NCBI RefSeq assembly: GCF_000271405.2
Contig: NC_018081.1
Location: 1,526,252-1,590,251, forward strand
DNA from: Enterococcus hirae ATCC 9790
GTDB taxonomy: Bacteria > Bacillota > Bacilli > Lactobacillales > Enterococcaceae
Direction of reading: 5' to 3'
DNA length: 64,000 nucleotides
Shown here: in pieces, positions 50,812 to 59,763 of the stretch
Position numbering within the stretch: position 1 is the first letter of the stretch
How the letters are laid out: each line of letters starts with the position of its first letter
Made by a program: the position numbers and the translations under genes
Notes under the pieces: generated by a model
What the model was told of the DNA's origin: nothing
Seen by the model: only the letters and a program-made list of their open reading frames with translations
The model's database searches: none

Positions 50812-53562
50812 ATGAAGAAGTTAGAAGGTACTTTAGCTGGATTGTTGGTAACGGTGATGATGGGAATTGCTCTGAAAGAACCGGTCGTTTATGCACAAGT
50901 AGATGCCACAAATCCCGAGGTAAGGGTTTCGATGGATAATCAACCGGAGTCCTCTTACTGGTTCCCTGATGAATTGCTTAAATGGACGTTTGATCAGGAT
51001 ACAGATGCGAAATACAATGTTAGTGTTGAGCCTTTAGCCACACGAGTGGAGAAATCACACTTATTAAAATCGAATACTACCCAAAACGAAAAGATGAAGG
51101 TTGTCGCACTTTCGATCATGAATAATAGCACTAGTGGAAATGCACCAAGAGGGAGCAATCAGTTTGATGCAAATGTTTTTTCGAATTGGCAATATATTGA
51201 TCAATTGGTTTATTGGGGAGGCTCAGCTGGCGAAGGTATCATTGTTCCGCCAAGCCCAGATGTTACCGATGCGGCGCATAAAAATGGTGTGCCTGTTTTA
51301 GGCACGATCTTTTTTCCACAAGGGGCCCATGGCGGAAAAATCGAATGGTTGAATACCTTTTTAGAAAAAGATGCTCAAGGTCATTTTCCAATCGTGGACA
51401 AGATGATCGAAGTCGCACAAAGATATGGGTTTGATGGATGGTTCATCAATCAAGAGACAGAAACCAATCTAACGAAAAAACACGCTGATTTAATGAAAGA
51501 ACTGATTGTGGAATTTAAACAAAAATCAGCTGGAGCGTTAGAGGTTATGTGGTACGATTCCATGACGAATGACGGGAAAATGGATTGGCAGAATGCGTTA
51601 ACTGATCAAAACCAAGATTATTTAGTGGATGCTAATTTGAATCCAGTAGCAGATAGCATGTTTTTGAATTTTTGGTGGAATACCTCTAGCTTAGCAGGCC
51701 AAGATCTATTGCGTAAATCAAAAGAAAAAGCAGAAAGTTTAGCCATTGATCCCTATGATTTATTTGCGGGAATCGATGTCCAAGAAAAAGGGTACGATAC
51801 ACCGGTCAGATGGGATTTGTTTACGGATAAGAAGGGAATACCCTATACTTCACTAGGGCTTTACGTCCCAAGTTGGACCTATTCTTCTTCCAATGACCCA
51901 ATGGACTACCAACAAAAAGAAGAAAAATTCTGGATCAATGAACAAGGGGATCCTACTAAAAGTACACTACCAACCGGCACAAGTTGGCCTGGAATCTCTA
52001 CTTTTTCGGTTGAACAAACCGCTATTACGCAATGGCCTTTTATCACCAATTTCAATGTTGGAAATGGTTACAGCTATTTTAGCAATGGGCAACAAGTTTC
52101 AACAAATGAATGGAATAATCGAAGTCTCCAAGATATCATGCCGACTTACCGCTATATTATCGAAGAAGGAGCTGGCAATAAATTAGCTGGTAGCGTGGAC
52201 TATACTACTGCTTTTAATGGTGGGAGTTCTTTGGCTTTTAAAGGTAAGATGGCAGAAAAAGTAACAAGTAAGATCAAACTGTATCAAACAAAAGTCAAAG
52301 TCGAAAAAAACATGTCATTTACGACGACAGCCAAAGCATCTGATCGAACCACGTTGAAACTAGTGTTAGGTTTTGCTGATGGTACATTTGAAACGTTTAA
52401 TGGCAATAAAAAAATAGGGAATGACTGGACAACGGTTTCTTATCCTTTGAATAAAGCAACTGGAAAAGAAGTAACGTCGATTGCCTATGAGGTAGCCTCA
52501 GCAAAAGCAAATGAGAATTATGAGTTATTCTTAGGTCAAATTTCTGCGACACCTAAAAAGGTGCTGAGTCCAACAGCGGTCAATGATGTTACGTTCGATG
52601 ATTTGTCATTTGACGAAGAAGCAATGTTTGCCGGGATCAGATTATCTTGGACTAGTCCACAAGCAGATCGCATCAAACACTATGAAATTTACCGCGTTCT
52701 AGACGATGGAACACGTGTCTTTATCGGAGCCACACCTGCTGAGAATTATTTTATCAATGGCTTAGAACGTCAAAATGCAACAGCTACAGCTATCGAAGTT
52801 GTGCCAGTTGATATCTATGGCAACAAGGGTGAACCTTCCAGACCAAACAGTTTTGACTGGCCACCTGTTCAGTTACCACGTGCTTCCTTTACTGTCTCAA
52901 AAACTTTGGTAGCGCCAGGAGAACCGATCACTTTTACGAACACCTCTTCACGAAATACCCAAAGTTTAAAGTGGACATTCAAAGGTGCTGATGTAGAGTC
53001 AAGTACGGAAGAACAGCCTCGTGTCACTTATTCAAAAGAAGGAAGCTACGATGTAGAATTGACAGCGATCAATGAAGCAGGAGAAACGACAACTGAAATG
53101 AAAGGGATCGTTACGGTTACCAAGAATGCCCAAGCTGGTCTGAGTTTATTATCTAAAGGTGCCAAAGCAGAAGCCTCTTCATATGTGAATGAATCAGAGG
53201 CACCAAAGTTTGCTGTCGATGGTGATCTTGGAACAAAATGGTGTGCTGTAGGGAGTGCGCCACATACCATCACGGTTGATTTAGGAACAGCTAAATTGAT
53301 CAGTGAAGTGCGCATGGCCCACGCTTCTGCAGGAGGAGAAAGTGTAGGCATGAATACCAAAGCTTATACTATAGAAGTGAGTGCAGACGGAGAAAATTTC
53401 CAAGAAGTTTCGCGAACAACTAATAATACGCAAGGTTCAACGCTAAATACCTTTGCAGCAACGACTGCCCGATTTGTGAGAGTCATCATCGATCAACCAA
53501 CTCAAGGCGCAGATACAGCTGTCCGTCTTTATGAACTAGAAGTTTATGGGTTAGCAGAATAA
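50812..53562 (+). CDS. Secreted endo-beta-N-acetylglucosaminidase, GH85
   Basis: Cleaves between the two core GlcNAc residues of N-linked glycans, releasing the glycan from glycoproteins. The 916-residue protein has a signal peptide ending near VYAQV and a GH85 TIM barrel (about 80-500) with catalytic Asn and Glu in YGFDGWFINQETE (about 215). A beta-sandwich region (about 500-590), a fibronectin-like segment (about 595-680), a PKD-type domain (about 690-775) and a C-terminal F5/8-type (CBM32-like) domain (about 780-916) follow. No LPxTG or anchor, so it is secreted. Strong AGGAGG site. Distinct from GH18/GH20 EndoE-type enzymes. Confidence 0.9.
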   Translation: MKKLEGTLAGLLVTVMMGIALKEPVVYAQVDATNPEVRVSMDNQPESSYWFPDELLKWTFDQDTDAKYNVSVEPLATRVEKSHLLKSNTTQNEKMKVVALSIMNNSTSGNAPRGSNQFDANVFSNWQYIDQLVYWGGSAGEGIIVPPSPDVTDAAHKNGVPVLGTIFFPQGAHGGKIEWLNTFLEKDAQGHFPIVDKMIEVAQRYGFDGWFINQETETNLTKKHADLMKELIVEFKQKSAGALEVMWYDSMTNDGKMDWQNALTDQNQDYLVDANLNPVADSMFLNFWWNTSSLAGQDLLRKSKEKAESLAIDPYDLFAGIDVQEKGYDTPVRWDLFTDKKGIPYTSLGLYVPSWTYSSSNDPMDYQQKEEKFWINEQGDPTKSTLPTGTSWPGISTFSVEQTAITQWPFITNFNVGNGYSYFSNGQQVSTNEWNNRSLQDIMPTYRYIIEEGAGNKLAGSVDYTTAFNGGSSLAFKGKMAEKVTSKIKLYQTKVKVEKNMSFTTTAKASDRTTLKLVLGFADGTFETFNGNKKIGNDWTTVSYPLNKATGKEVTSIAYEVASAKANENYELFLGQISATPKKVLSPTAVNDVTFDDLSFDEEAMFAGIRLSWTSPQADRIKHYEIYRVLDDGTRVFIGATPAENYFINGLERQNATATAIEVVPVDIYGNKGEPSRPNSFDWPPVQLPRASFTVSKTLVAPGEPITFTNTSSRNTQSLKWTFKGADVESSTEEQPRVTYSKEGSYDVELTAINEAGETTTEMKGIVTVTKNAQAGLSLLSKGAKAEASSYVNESEAPKFAVDGDLGTKWCAVGSAPHTITVDLGTAKLISEVRMAHASAGGESVGMNTKAYTIEVSADGENFQEVSRTTNNTQGSTLNTFAATTARFVRVIIDQPTQGADTAVRLYELEVYGLAE

Positions 53563-53591
53563 AAGTTGAGTGATTGTTTCTGAACAAAAAG

Positions 53592-53705
53592 GAGTTTTGA
53601 CAGAAGTATCTAATCATGAAAATAAGCCGAAGAATCCAAAAATAGTTTCTTCTATCTTTGGATTCTTCGGCCAATGTTTTGCTAGAGGTGAATACTTCAA
53701 CACCT
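53592..53705. repeat. Hairpin repeat after the GH85 gene
   Basis: AAGCCGAAGAATCCAAA (53622 on) pairs with TTTGGATTCTTCGGC (about 53656-53670). Family relative of the 31054 hairpin, ending in AACACCTTTTATTCG. Sits between converging genes and probably terminates both. Confidence 0.7.
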
Positions 53706-54926
53706 TTTATTCGTTTCTTGAATCAGTTTCAGTTCATCACTAATTCCATTCAAGTTTTGCTGAGTGGCTCTTTTTTTATTATAAACGATATAGAGAACTG
53801 TACAGATCAAAGGAATGATACCAGAAACAATGTATAATCCTCTAAATGACGTATAAGATTTCAATATTCCCATCAAGTAGGGGCCAACACCTAGACCTAG
53901 ATCTAATCCGATGAAGTAAGTTGAAAGAGCGATACTGATACGGTGTTCTTTGACGATTTTCAAACAAACTGCTTGTCCGTTTGACATGAAAGTCCCGTAA
54001 CCTAAACCAACGAGTGCGCCTGAAATAAGTAAGGTGATGCTGTTCGTTGTCGCACTTAGTAGAAACAAGCCAGCAGTCAAGAACAAATAGCTAGGATACA
54101 TGACATACTGTTCGCCTTTAGCATCAAAAATACGTCCCGTCAATGGGCGAGTGAAGGTGATAACTAACGCATAGACCACAAAGAAAAAGGAGCCTGCAGC
54201 GACTAAATGAATGACTTTCGTATAAGAAGACAAGAAGGACAAAACACTTGAATAAGAAAGACCCATTAAAAAGGCGATTCCTGTAATGAACAATGCTTTT
54301 TTCTCAATGAATCCATGGATACTCCAAGATTGTAGTGATTTTCTTTGAGTATCAGATAAATCAATGTTTTTGACTGGGAACATCAGACAGGCAATCGTTA
54401 CAAGAAAAACTAAAACGATAGAAAACCAAATAATAAAATGAAAATCAGTCAGATTAAGCAAGATCATTCCTAAAAAGGGTCCGATAGCAGCAGCTAAACT
54501 AGTACTTAAACCATAATAATTGATTCCTTCTCCTTTTTTTGATTCAGGAATATAGGCAGTGACGATCGCATTGGTTGCTGTCGAAACGGTCCCGTAGCCA
54601 AACCCATTTAAAAAACGTACCAGATATAATACGCCGATCGTTGGGGTGAAAAGATAGGCTAAAGTAGAGAGTAAATAAAAAATCGCTCCACCACGCAAAG
54701 TAAACTTGCGCCCAAATAATTCAAGTTGTTTACCCATAAATAAACGAGCCAAAAGTGTACCTATGATGTAGATACCAGAAGCAAAACCTGCTTGGCTCAT
54801 ACTAGCATGTAAATCATCTTGAGCAATAACGGCAATAATGACCATCAGTAAATAATAAATTAAATAGACAATGAAATTAATAAGAGTGATTCCGATAAAA
54901 TGTTTATTGAATAATTTTTTTTCCAT
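53697..54926 (-). CDS. Major facilitator superfamily transporter
   Basis: A 409-residue protein with about twelve membrane helices and the MFS loop 2-3 signature (GKQLELFGRKFTLRGGA region). Drug-efflux-like by general appearance; no substrate assigned. Minus strand, with a small hypothetical gene 18 bp upstream that probably shares its transcript. Confidence 0.85.
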   Translation of the reverse strand: MEKKLFNKHFIGITLINFIVYLIYYLLMVIIAVIAQDDLHASMSQAGFASGIYIIGTLLARLFMGKQLELFGRKFTLRGGAIFYLLSTLAYLFTPTIGVLYLVRFLNGFGYGTVSTATNAIVTAYIPESKKGEGINYYGLSTSLAAAIGPFLGMILLNLTDFHFIIWFSIVLVFLVTIACLMFPVKNIDLSDTQRKSLQSWSIHGFIEKKALFITGIAFLMGLSYSSVLSFLSSYTKVIHLVAAGSFFFVVYALVITFTRPLTGRIFDAKGEQYVMYPSYLFLTAGLFLLSATTNSITLLISGALVGLGYGTFMSNGQAVCLKIVKEHRISIALSTYFIGLDLGLGVGPYLMGILKSYTSFRGLYIVSGIIPLICTVLYIVYNKKRATQQNLNGISDELKLIQETNKRC

Positions 54927-54944
54927 TTGCTTTGTGTTTACCCC

Positions 54945-55223
54945 TTAATCTGAATAAGCTTTTAATTTTTGGATTTGTACTTCAACATCGTGGTAATTTG
55001 ATGGATAGCGATCGACCAATTGACGAATGAACAAGTCTCGAGTCGTCATAAATAATTCTAAAAATTCTTCTAATTCATTCGATGGTTTTTCATCGACTGC
55101 TTTGATCAATTCAATCGAATTTTGGTAAGCATCATTTAAGAAAACCAAAGAAGCTTTCATGTCAAATCTTGTTTGATAAGCTGTTTCAAGTCGATTAATA
55201 ATTGTTTTCATCCAGTAGTTCAT
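54945..55223 (-). CDS. Small hypothetical protein
   Basis: Not recognised. A 92-residue helical, acidic protein (MNYWMKTIINRLETAYQTRFD..., ending KLKAYSD). I start at ATG 55223, with TGAGGA before it, rather than an upstream extension rich in Phe and Lys that lacks a ribosome site. Likely cotranscribed with the MFS gene. Confidence 0.65.
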   Translation of the reverse strand: MNYWMKTIINRLETAYQTRFDMKASLVFLNDAYQNSIELIKAVDEKPSNELEEFLELFMTTRDLFIRQLVDRYPSNYHDVEVQIQKLKAYSD

Positions 55224-55417
55224 ATTTTTTTCCTCAATTCTTTCATTTTTTTTTACATTCGCAGTATAACGAAACGAAAAGAAGAAAAAAATCACAGACA
55301 TAATTTAAAATGGTACTTAACAAATGTTAATATCATTAGTAAAATACCTTTGGGCTTTAAAATACTTAGAAATCTTGTATTATTTTTTTAGATAAATGTT
55401 TGGATGGGGGAGCATGA

Positions 55418-56074
55418 TTGGACAGCAGAGTGCTAAAGGAATATTTAGAGAAAAATCAATTTCCAATTGTACGAAAAAGATATCATAAGTATCTAACTTT
55501 TGAAGGAGTGGAGGATTGTTACACGTATATTTTAAAAGAAGGCACGGTCAAAGCAAGTGTCATCTCAAATGATGGTCGTGAGTTCAACTTGAGGTATATT
55601 AAAGATCTAGAGATTGTTTCACTTTTAAAAGATGAATATTCGCAGTTTATTGATTCGCCGTACAATATTCGGATTGAATCTGAATATGCAGAATTTTATC
55701 GAATCAATCGAGTGAAATTTTGGGAACATATCAATGAAGATCCAAAGATGCAACATTATGTAAAAGAGTATTATCGTTATCGTTTACTGTATTCCATGAA
55801 AAAAATGCAACAAATGCTTTTAAATGGGAAATTAGGTGCCGTATGTACGCAACTTTACGAGTTATATGATTTATTTGGGGTTCGGACCGAAGAAGGCATG
55901 ATGATCGATTTTGTGATCACTAATGAAGAAATCGCCAAGTTTTGCGGAATCTCTACCGCTAGTAGTGTGAGTAGGATCTTAAAACAACTGAAGGAAAATG
56001 GGATAATCACCGTTAAAGATCATCGGATCATTATCACCAATATGGATTTATTAGAAGACAATATTATCTTTTAA
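55418..56074 (+). CDS. Crp/Fnr-superfamily regulator (PrfA/Ers-like)
   Basis: A 218-residue protein with a degenerate cyclic-nucleotide-type beta-barrel (residues 20-110) and a C-terminal winged HTH (NEEIAKFCGISTASSVSRILKQL, about 165-190). No Cys cluster for an Fe-S centre and no clear cAMP-binding residues, as in PrfA-type regulators. TTG start with GGGGGAG 5 bp upstream. Divergent from the MFS pair, so probably its regulator. Confidence 0.82.
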   Translation: MDSRVLKEYLEKNQFPIVRKRYHKYLTFEGVEDCYTYILKEGTVKASVISNDGREFNLRYIKDLEIVSLLKDEYSQFIDSPYNIRIESEYAEFYRINRVKFWEHINEDPKMQHYVKEYYRYRLLYSMKKMQQMLLNGKLGAVCTQLYELYDLFGVRTEEGMMIDFVITNEEIAKFCGISTASSVSRILKQLKENGIITVKDHRIIITNMDLLEDNIIF

Positions 56075-56094
56075 ACAGGATCAGTGGAAAACAT

Positions 56095-56158
56095 AAGATG
56101 CTTCCTTCATGTAGTTGTATCAGCTTTAGCTGACGACAATGCATGAAGGAAGCATCTT
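56095..56158. terminator. Long bidirectional terminator
   Basis: Perfect 17-bp arms AAGATGCTTCCTTCATG / CATGAAGGAAGCATCTT with an inner TTGT-TCAGC / GCTGA-GACAA pairing, between the converging Crp-type and TPM-domain genes. Confidence 0.88.
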
Positions 56159-56190
56159 AATTTACGGATGAACGTTTCTATTTTAGTGCT

Positions 56191-56988
56191 TTAAAAGCTT
56201 CGGCCTCCGCCACCGAAAGTCCCGCCACCGCTGGAATGTGTCGTACTTCCGCCACCACCGCTACCAGGAGGTGGACTTTTTGGAATCCTGCGTGTAGTGA
56301 CAAAGGAGTTGGTTAAGCGATCTGTTTTATCCGTTAATTTTACGTTTGATTTTTCTCTAAATGGGTATTTATAAGTTCCTGATTTCAACTGATACCTCGA
56401 AACTGTTACAAAGTAGAATACGAGGCTCAATGCCAGGGCTAAGATGATAGAAATCACTATTTCAGTCGTCGTCAACACTTTATACCGCGTGATCTTACCA
56501 GTCTCTTCATCAATTTGATAATGTCCTCCAGGAACTCCAGCTTCTACATATTCTGAAGTTTTAGTCAAATAGGCTTGAGCTGCTGCAAAATAAGCCGAAT
56601 TCGTCATTTGGTCGTAGACATCATCTAACGTGTCATTGATCCGAGCATCATCAAGATAATCGATCATATTACCAGAAGTTGAAATGTAAATCTCACGTTG
56701 TCCCATATCTAACAACAGAACAGCCCCATTTTGATCATTACCGATCGCATTTCTTAAGTAATCATCTGCAAACGTTCGAGGTTCTTCTGAGTTGGAAGTC
56801 GTCGTTACGATAAAGATTTGTCCTTTGATCTTCTCATTGATAGGCTGGATTTGTTGCTCTAAAGATTGGATCTGCTCTTGCGTGAACAAACCAGCTTCAT
56901 CGTTCACTGCGGGTGTAGCAGCGTCAACGGAAGAACTCCAAAAGAAACCGAATAGGACTAGAAAGAAAAGCAAAATTCTTTTTTTCAT
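56191..56988 (-). CDS. TPM-domain membrane protein (YdjH/YgcG-like)
   Basis: A 265-residue protein: signal peptide (MKKRILLFFLVLFGFFWSSSVDAA), a TPM domain outside the membrane (about 28-150; VNDEAGLFTQEQ, NGAVLLLDMGQREIYISTSGNM), one membrane helix (about 175-195) and a Gly-rich C-terminal tail (GGGGSTTHSSGGGTFGGGG). Function of the family is unsettled; Bacillus YdjH is part of an envelope-stress operon. Overlaps the zinc-ribbon gene by 4 bp. Confidence 0.8.
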   Translation of the reverse strand: MKKRILLFFLVLFGFFWSSSVDAATPAVNDEAGLFTQEQIQSLEQQIQPINEKIKGQIFIVTTTSNSEEPRTFADDYLRNAIGNDQNGAVLLLDMGQREIYISTSGNMIDYLDDARINDTLDDVYDQMTNSAYFAAAQAYLTKTSEYVEAGVPGGHYQIDEETGKITRYKVLTTTEIVISIILALALSLVFYFVTVSRYQLKSGTYKYPFREKSNVKLTDKTDRLTNSFVTTRRIPKSPPPGSGGGGSTTHSSGGGTFGGGGRSF

Positions 56989-58205
56989 ATCAAGTATCCT
57001 CCAATCATAAAGAGGATCGCCAATACAGCAAAGATTCCAAAAGCCGTCAAGCCCAGTTTTTTATGACTGATGGGTAAAACACCGCTGACTTTACCTGTTT
57101 GACCATTCATGGCGTAATAATAGACTTTCTTATTGGCATCACTACTGCGATAAGTGACTAACCATACCGGTAAAAGAACATATTCATTATTCTCACTAGT
57201 GATATCTGTCGAAGTCCGAACATTGGTCAATGTGGTATAACCATTTGCGGTGTCACGTAACAATTTCTCGGAGTAATCTTGCAGTTCATCTTGCACTTGT
57301 GATTTGATTGCTTCATATTCGATATCTCGTTTTTCTGCTTGAAACCCTGCCAGATACTGACTTTTGAAGTCAATTGCCTTGTTCAAAGGAAACGGTTGGA
57401 CTGCTTCCACCATTTTTTGTTGGGTATTCTTGGACAATGCATTTTTTACTAGTTCTTTAAAGGAAAGTGAGCCTTCTCGATGAACAGCAAACTGTTTGGT
57501 TTCTGTATACTCGATGTCACCCACTCGCCAAATACGAATCACTGTTCCGGTCGCTTGCATAGAGCCGTCAACGGTTGCATCCGTTGTCCAATAAGGAAAA
57601 TAAACGCCAGTTAGTTTGTCGATTTGGTCTTTGTTGAAAAATTCTTTGGGTACAAACCATTTTTTCTTTGTCCAAGCTAAGAATTTTTCGACCGCCTCTT
57701 CTTTTTCGACTGCAAACGGTAAGACTTTATTTGGCAGTAATTTTCCACTTAACCGTCCGGATAAAACAACTGGATTGTGACAATAGTAGCAGTAAGTAGC
57801 AGCCGTTGTTGCATCGGTCACGATCTCTGCTCCACAGCTTGGGCAAAGAAATAGTTCCATCGTTGCTTCTGTTTCTTCTTCCACTGATTCAGCTGGTGTT
57901 GCTTGATCGCTAGGATCAGAAAAACCACCAGCTTCTTCAAACGCTTTTCGTTCTGCTTCATCCATCTGCTCCAACTGTTCATCTGCAGTAAAAGTAAAAT
58001 CTTTTTCAGAATCTTGTTGGGAAGGCGGTTGATCTTCTGAGTGAATCCCTCGGGCTGCTTTTTGTTCTTGTTCGTACTGACTGACTTCTTCCTCAGTGTA
58101 AACATTTAAACAATAGTCACAGTGGAATTTTTGATCTTTTGGATCAAACGTGAGAGGACCCCCACAGTTTGGGCATTTATGTGTAAGAACGTCCATTCTA
58201 TCCAC
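56985..58205 (-). CDS. Zinc-ribbon membrane protein (YdjG-like)
   Basis: A 406-residue protein with an N-terminal zinc ribbon CPNCGGPLTF...CDYC, an acidic low-complexity stretch (about 45-110), a second ribbon LCPSCGAEIV...CYYC, a domain with FPYWTTDATVDGSM, and a C-terminal membrane helix (LTAFGIFAVLAILFMIGGYL). Lies 13 bp behind the SPFH gene and overlaps the TPM gene by 4 bp, the same gene set as Bacillus ydjG-ydjH-ydjI though in different order. Confidence 0.8.
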   Translation of the reverse strand: MDRMDVLTHKCPNCGGPLTFDPKDQKFHCDYCLNVYTEEEVSQYEQEQKAARGIHSEDQPPSQQDSEKDFTFTADEQLEQMDEAERKAFEEAGGFSDPSDQATPAESVEEETEATMELFLCPSCGAEIVTDATTAATYCYYCHNPVVLSGRLSGKLLPNKVLPFAVEKEEAVEKFLAWTKKKWFVPKEFFNKDQIDKLTGVYFPYWTTDATVDGSMQATGTVIRIWRVGDIEYTETKQFAVHREGSLSFKELVKNALSKNTQQKMVEAVQPFPLNKAIDFKSQYLAGFQAEKRDIEYEAIKSQVQDELQDYSEKLLRDTANGYTTLTNVRTSTDITSENNEYVLLPVWLVTYRSSDANKKVYYYAMNGQTGKVSGVLPISHKKLGLTAFGIFAVLAILFMIGGYLI

Positions 58206-58218
58206 ACCTTTCTAAAAC

Positions 58219-59466
58219 TTAGTCGAGTGGGATTCCTTTGAATGGTTTTCCACAATTTGGACAAAACTTAGGGATACCATTTGAAAGATCGACCACTTCG
58301 TTACATTCACTACATTTCATTTGTAACTTTGGTTGGACATTTGCAACTGGCTTGGCTGCCCCACAGTTAGAACAGAATTTTCCCGTATTTTCAGTTCCGC
58401 AGACTGGACATGTCCAAGTATCATTGCTCCCTTGAGCGGTTTGTTGGTTTTGTTTTTCAGCTTGTTGTTTGATTTGTTCCTGGTTATTTTGTGCTGCTTG
58501 TGAAAGGTAAGAACCATTAGCATTCATTCCCATTCCCATGCCCATAAAGCCAGTCATCGCCCCGGCATCATTTTTACCAGCTGCTTCCATCCCACGAGCA
58601 ATCGAACCTTGAACATAGCCTTCACGGACACTTGGATCTCCCAACATCGCACCTTCATTACGCATATTGATCAATTTCACTGAATCATCTGTGTAAGAAA
58701 TACTTGCTACTGCGACAGAAACGATTTCCATACCACGTAATTCATTCCAAGATTCATCTAAAACATTGCCCATGTATTTACTTAATTCTAAGCTTTTTGA
58801 TGGAACATAAGAAATGCGCTGACCATCAGCAGACATTTGGTTGATTGCAGCTTGAAGAGCTGTTAAAAATTCTGCCAGATACTGCTCATTAATATCTGAG
58901 ATTTCTACTTGCGTTTTGTTTTTAGGAATAGCGTTGGTATAAAACAAAATTGGATCAGTAATATGGATCGAATAAGTACCATGAGCTCGTAAGAACAATT
59001 CAGCATTGTAAAAATTGTCAAAATAGTTCAGCGGCGCACTGGTACCAAACTTGATTCCTTTGATTTCTTGAAGATTGATATAAAAGACTTGTTGCTTTTG
59101 AGGTGTCACGCCACCGAATTTAAAACGTTCAAAAGTTTCTGCGATCGCACCTTTCAATGAACCATTGAACATGGAAGGAGCAGAGTCATTTTTGATCGTG
59201 TAGTAGCCTTCTTCAGCAGTATAATCAATGATTTTACCACCATCTACAAGGAGCATCATCATATTCGGATAGACATGGACAACGGTTCCGTCAGTTAGAA
59301 CATCCTCTGTTCCTTTACGATTGGAGCCACGTTTATCATCTTTACGTACTTTCACACCTTTTGTCATAACTGTTGTATCGCTCATATCCGCTGGTTCGAT
59401 TACTTCGATCCATTGATCTGCTAATCCACCGCCGATCATGCTTGTTGCTGCTTTGATAAGACCCAT
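58219..59466 (-). CDS. SPFH-domain protein with C-terminal zinc ribbons (YdjI-like)
   Basis: A 415-residue protein whose N-terminal two thirds resembles the SPFH/band 7-like domain of YdjI. A Gln-rich linker follows, then two zinc ribbons: CPVCGTENTGKFCSNCGAAK and CSECNEVV...CPNCGKPF. No membrane helix; likely membrane-associated through partners. First gene of the three-gene minus-strand operon. In Bacillus the equivalent set also includes the PspA-type YdjF, which is absent here. Confidence 0.82.
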   Translation of the reverse strand: MGLIKAATSMIGGGLADQWIEVIEPADMSDTTVMTKGVKVRKDDKRGSNRKGTEDVLTDGTVVHVYPNMMMLLVDGGKIIDYTAEEGYYTIKNDSAPSMFNGSLKGAIAETFERFKFGGVTPQKQQVFYINLQEIKGIKFGTSAPLNYFDNFYNAELFLRAHGTYSIHITDPILFYTNAIPKNKTQVEISDINEQYLAEFLTALQAAINQMSADGQRISYVPSKSLELSKYMGNVLDESWNELRGMEIVSVAVASISYTDDSVKLINMRNEGAMLGDPSVREGYVQGSIARGMEAAGKNDAGAMTGFMGMGMGMNANGSYLSQAAQNNQEQIKQQAEKQNQQTAQGSNDTWTCPVCGTENTGKFCSNCGAAKPVANVQPKLQMKCSECNEVVDLSNGIPKFCPNCGKPFKGIPLD

Positions 59467-59721
59467 AAAAAATTCCTCCCTTTATGAATGTTGATTGTTA
59501 AATGAATGACTCTATTATACCATAGGAGCAATAAAAAACTCTCAGACGGAAGATGGATATTAGCTGTTTAGCTGATTTTCTTTCAGTTGAAAAAAACAAG
59601 GAAGATCGAGAAAGCTGTTTGTGAGTATTTATTTGAAAGAATCGGGGAATACACAAGTAACTACAAACGACAAATCATGATTCTTCTCATAACTATAGTA
59701 GTTTTTTTTAGCAAAATCACG

Positions 59722-59763
59722 TATAATAAAAGATAGTGAATTTTTCAAAAAAGGGGGATCTTC
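59722..59763 (+). promoter_or_regulatory. Candidate dnaX promoter -10 and ribosome site
   Basis: TATAAT at 59722-59727 without a clear -35, and AAGGGGGAT just before the ATG at 59764. The rest of the gap from 59467 shows no RNA gene; I looked for an SRP RNA, often near dnaX, and saw none. Confidence 0.45.

Noticed and set aside
59467..59763. SRP RNA gene before dnaX
   Set aside because: None of the conserved SRP RNA loop sequences or a strong long hairpin is visible.
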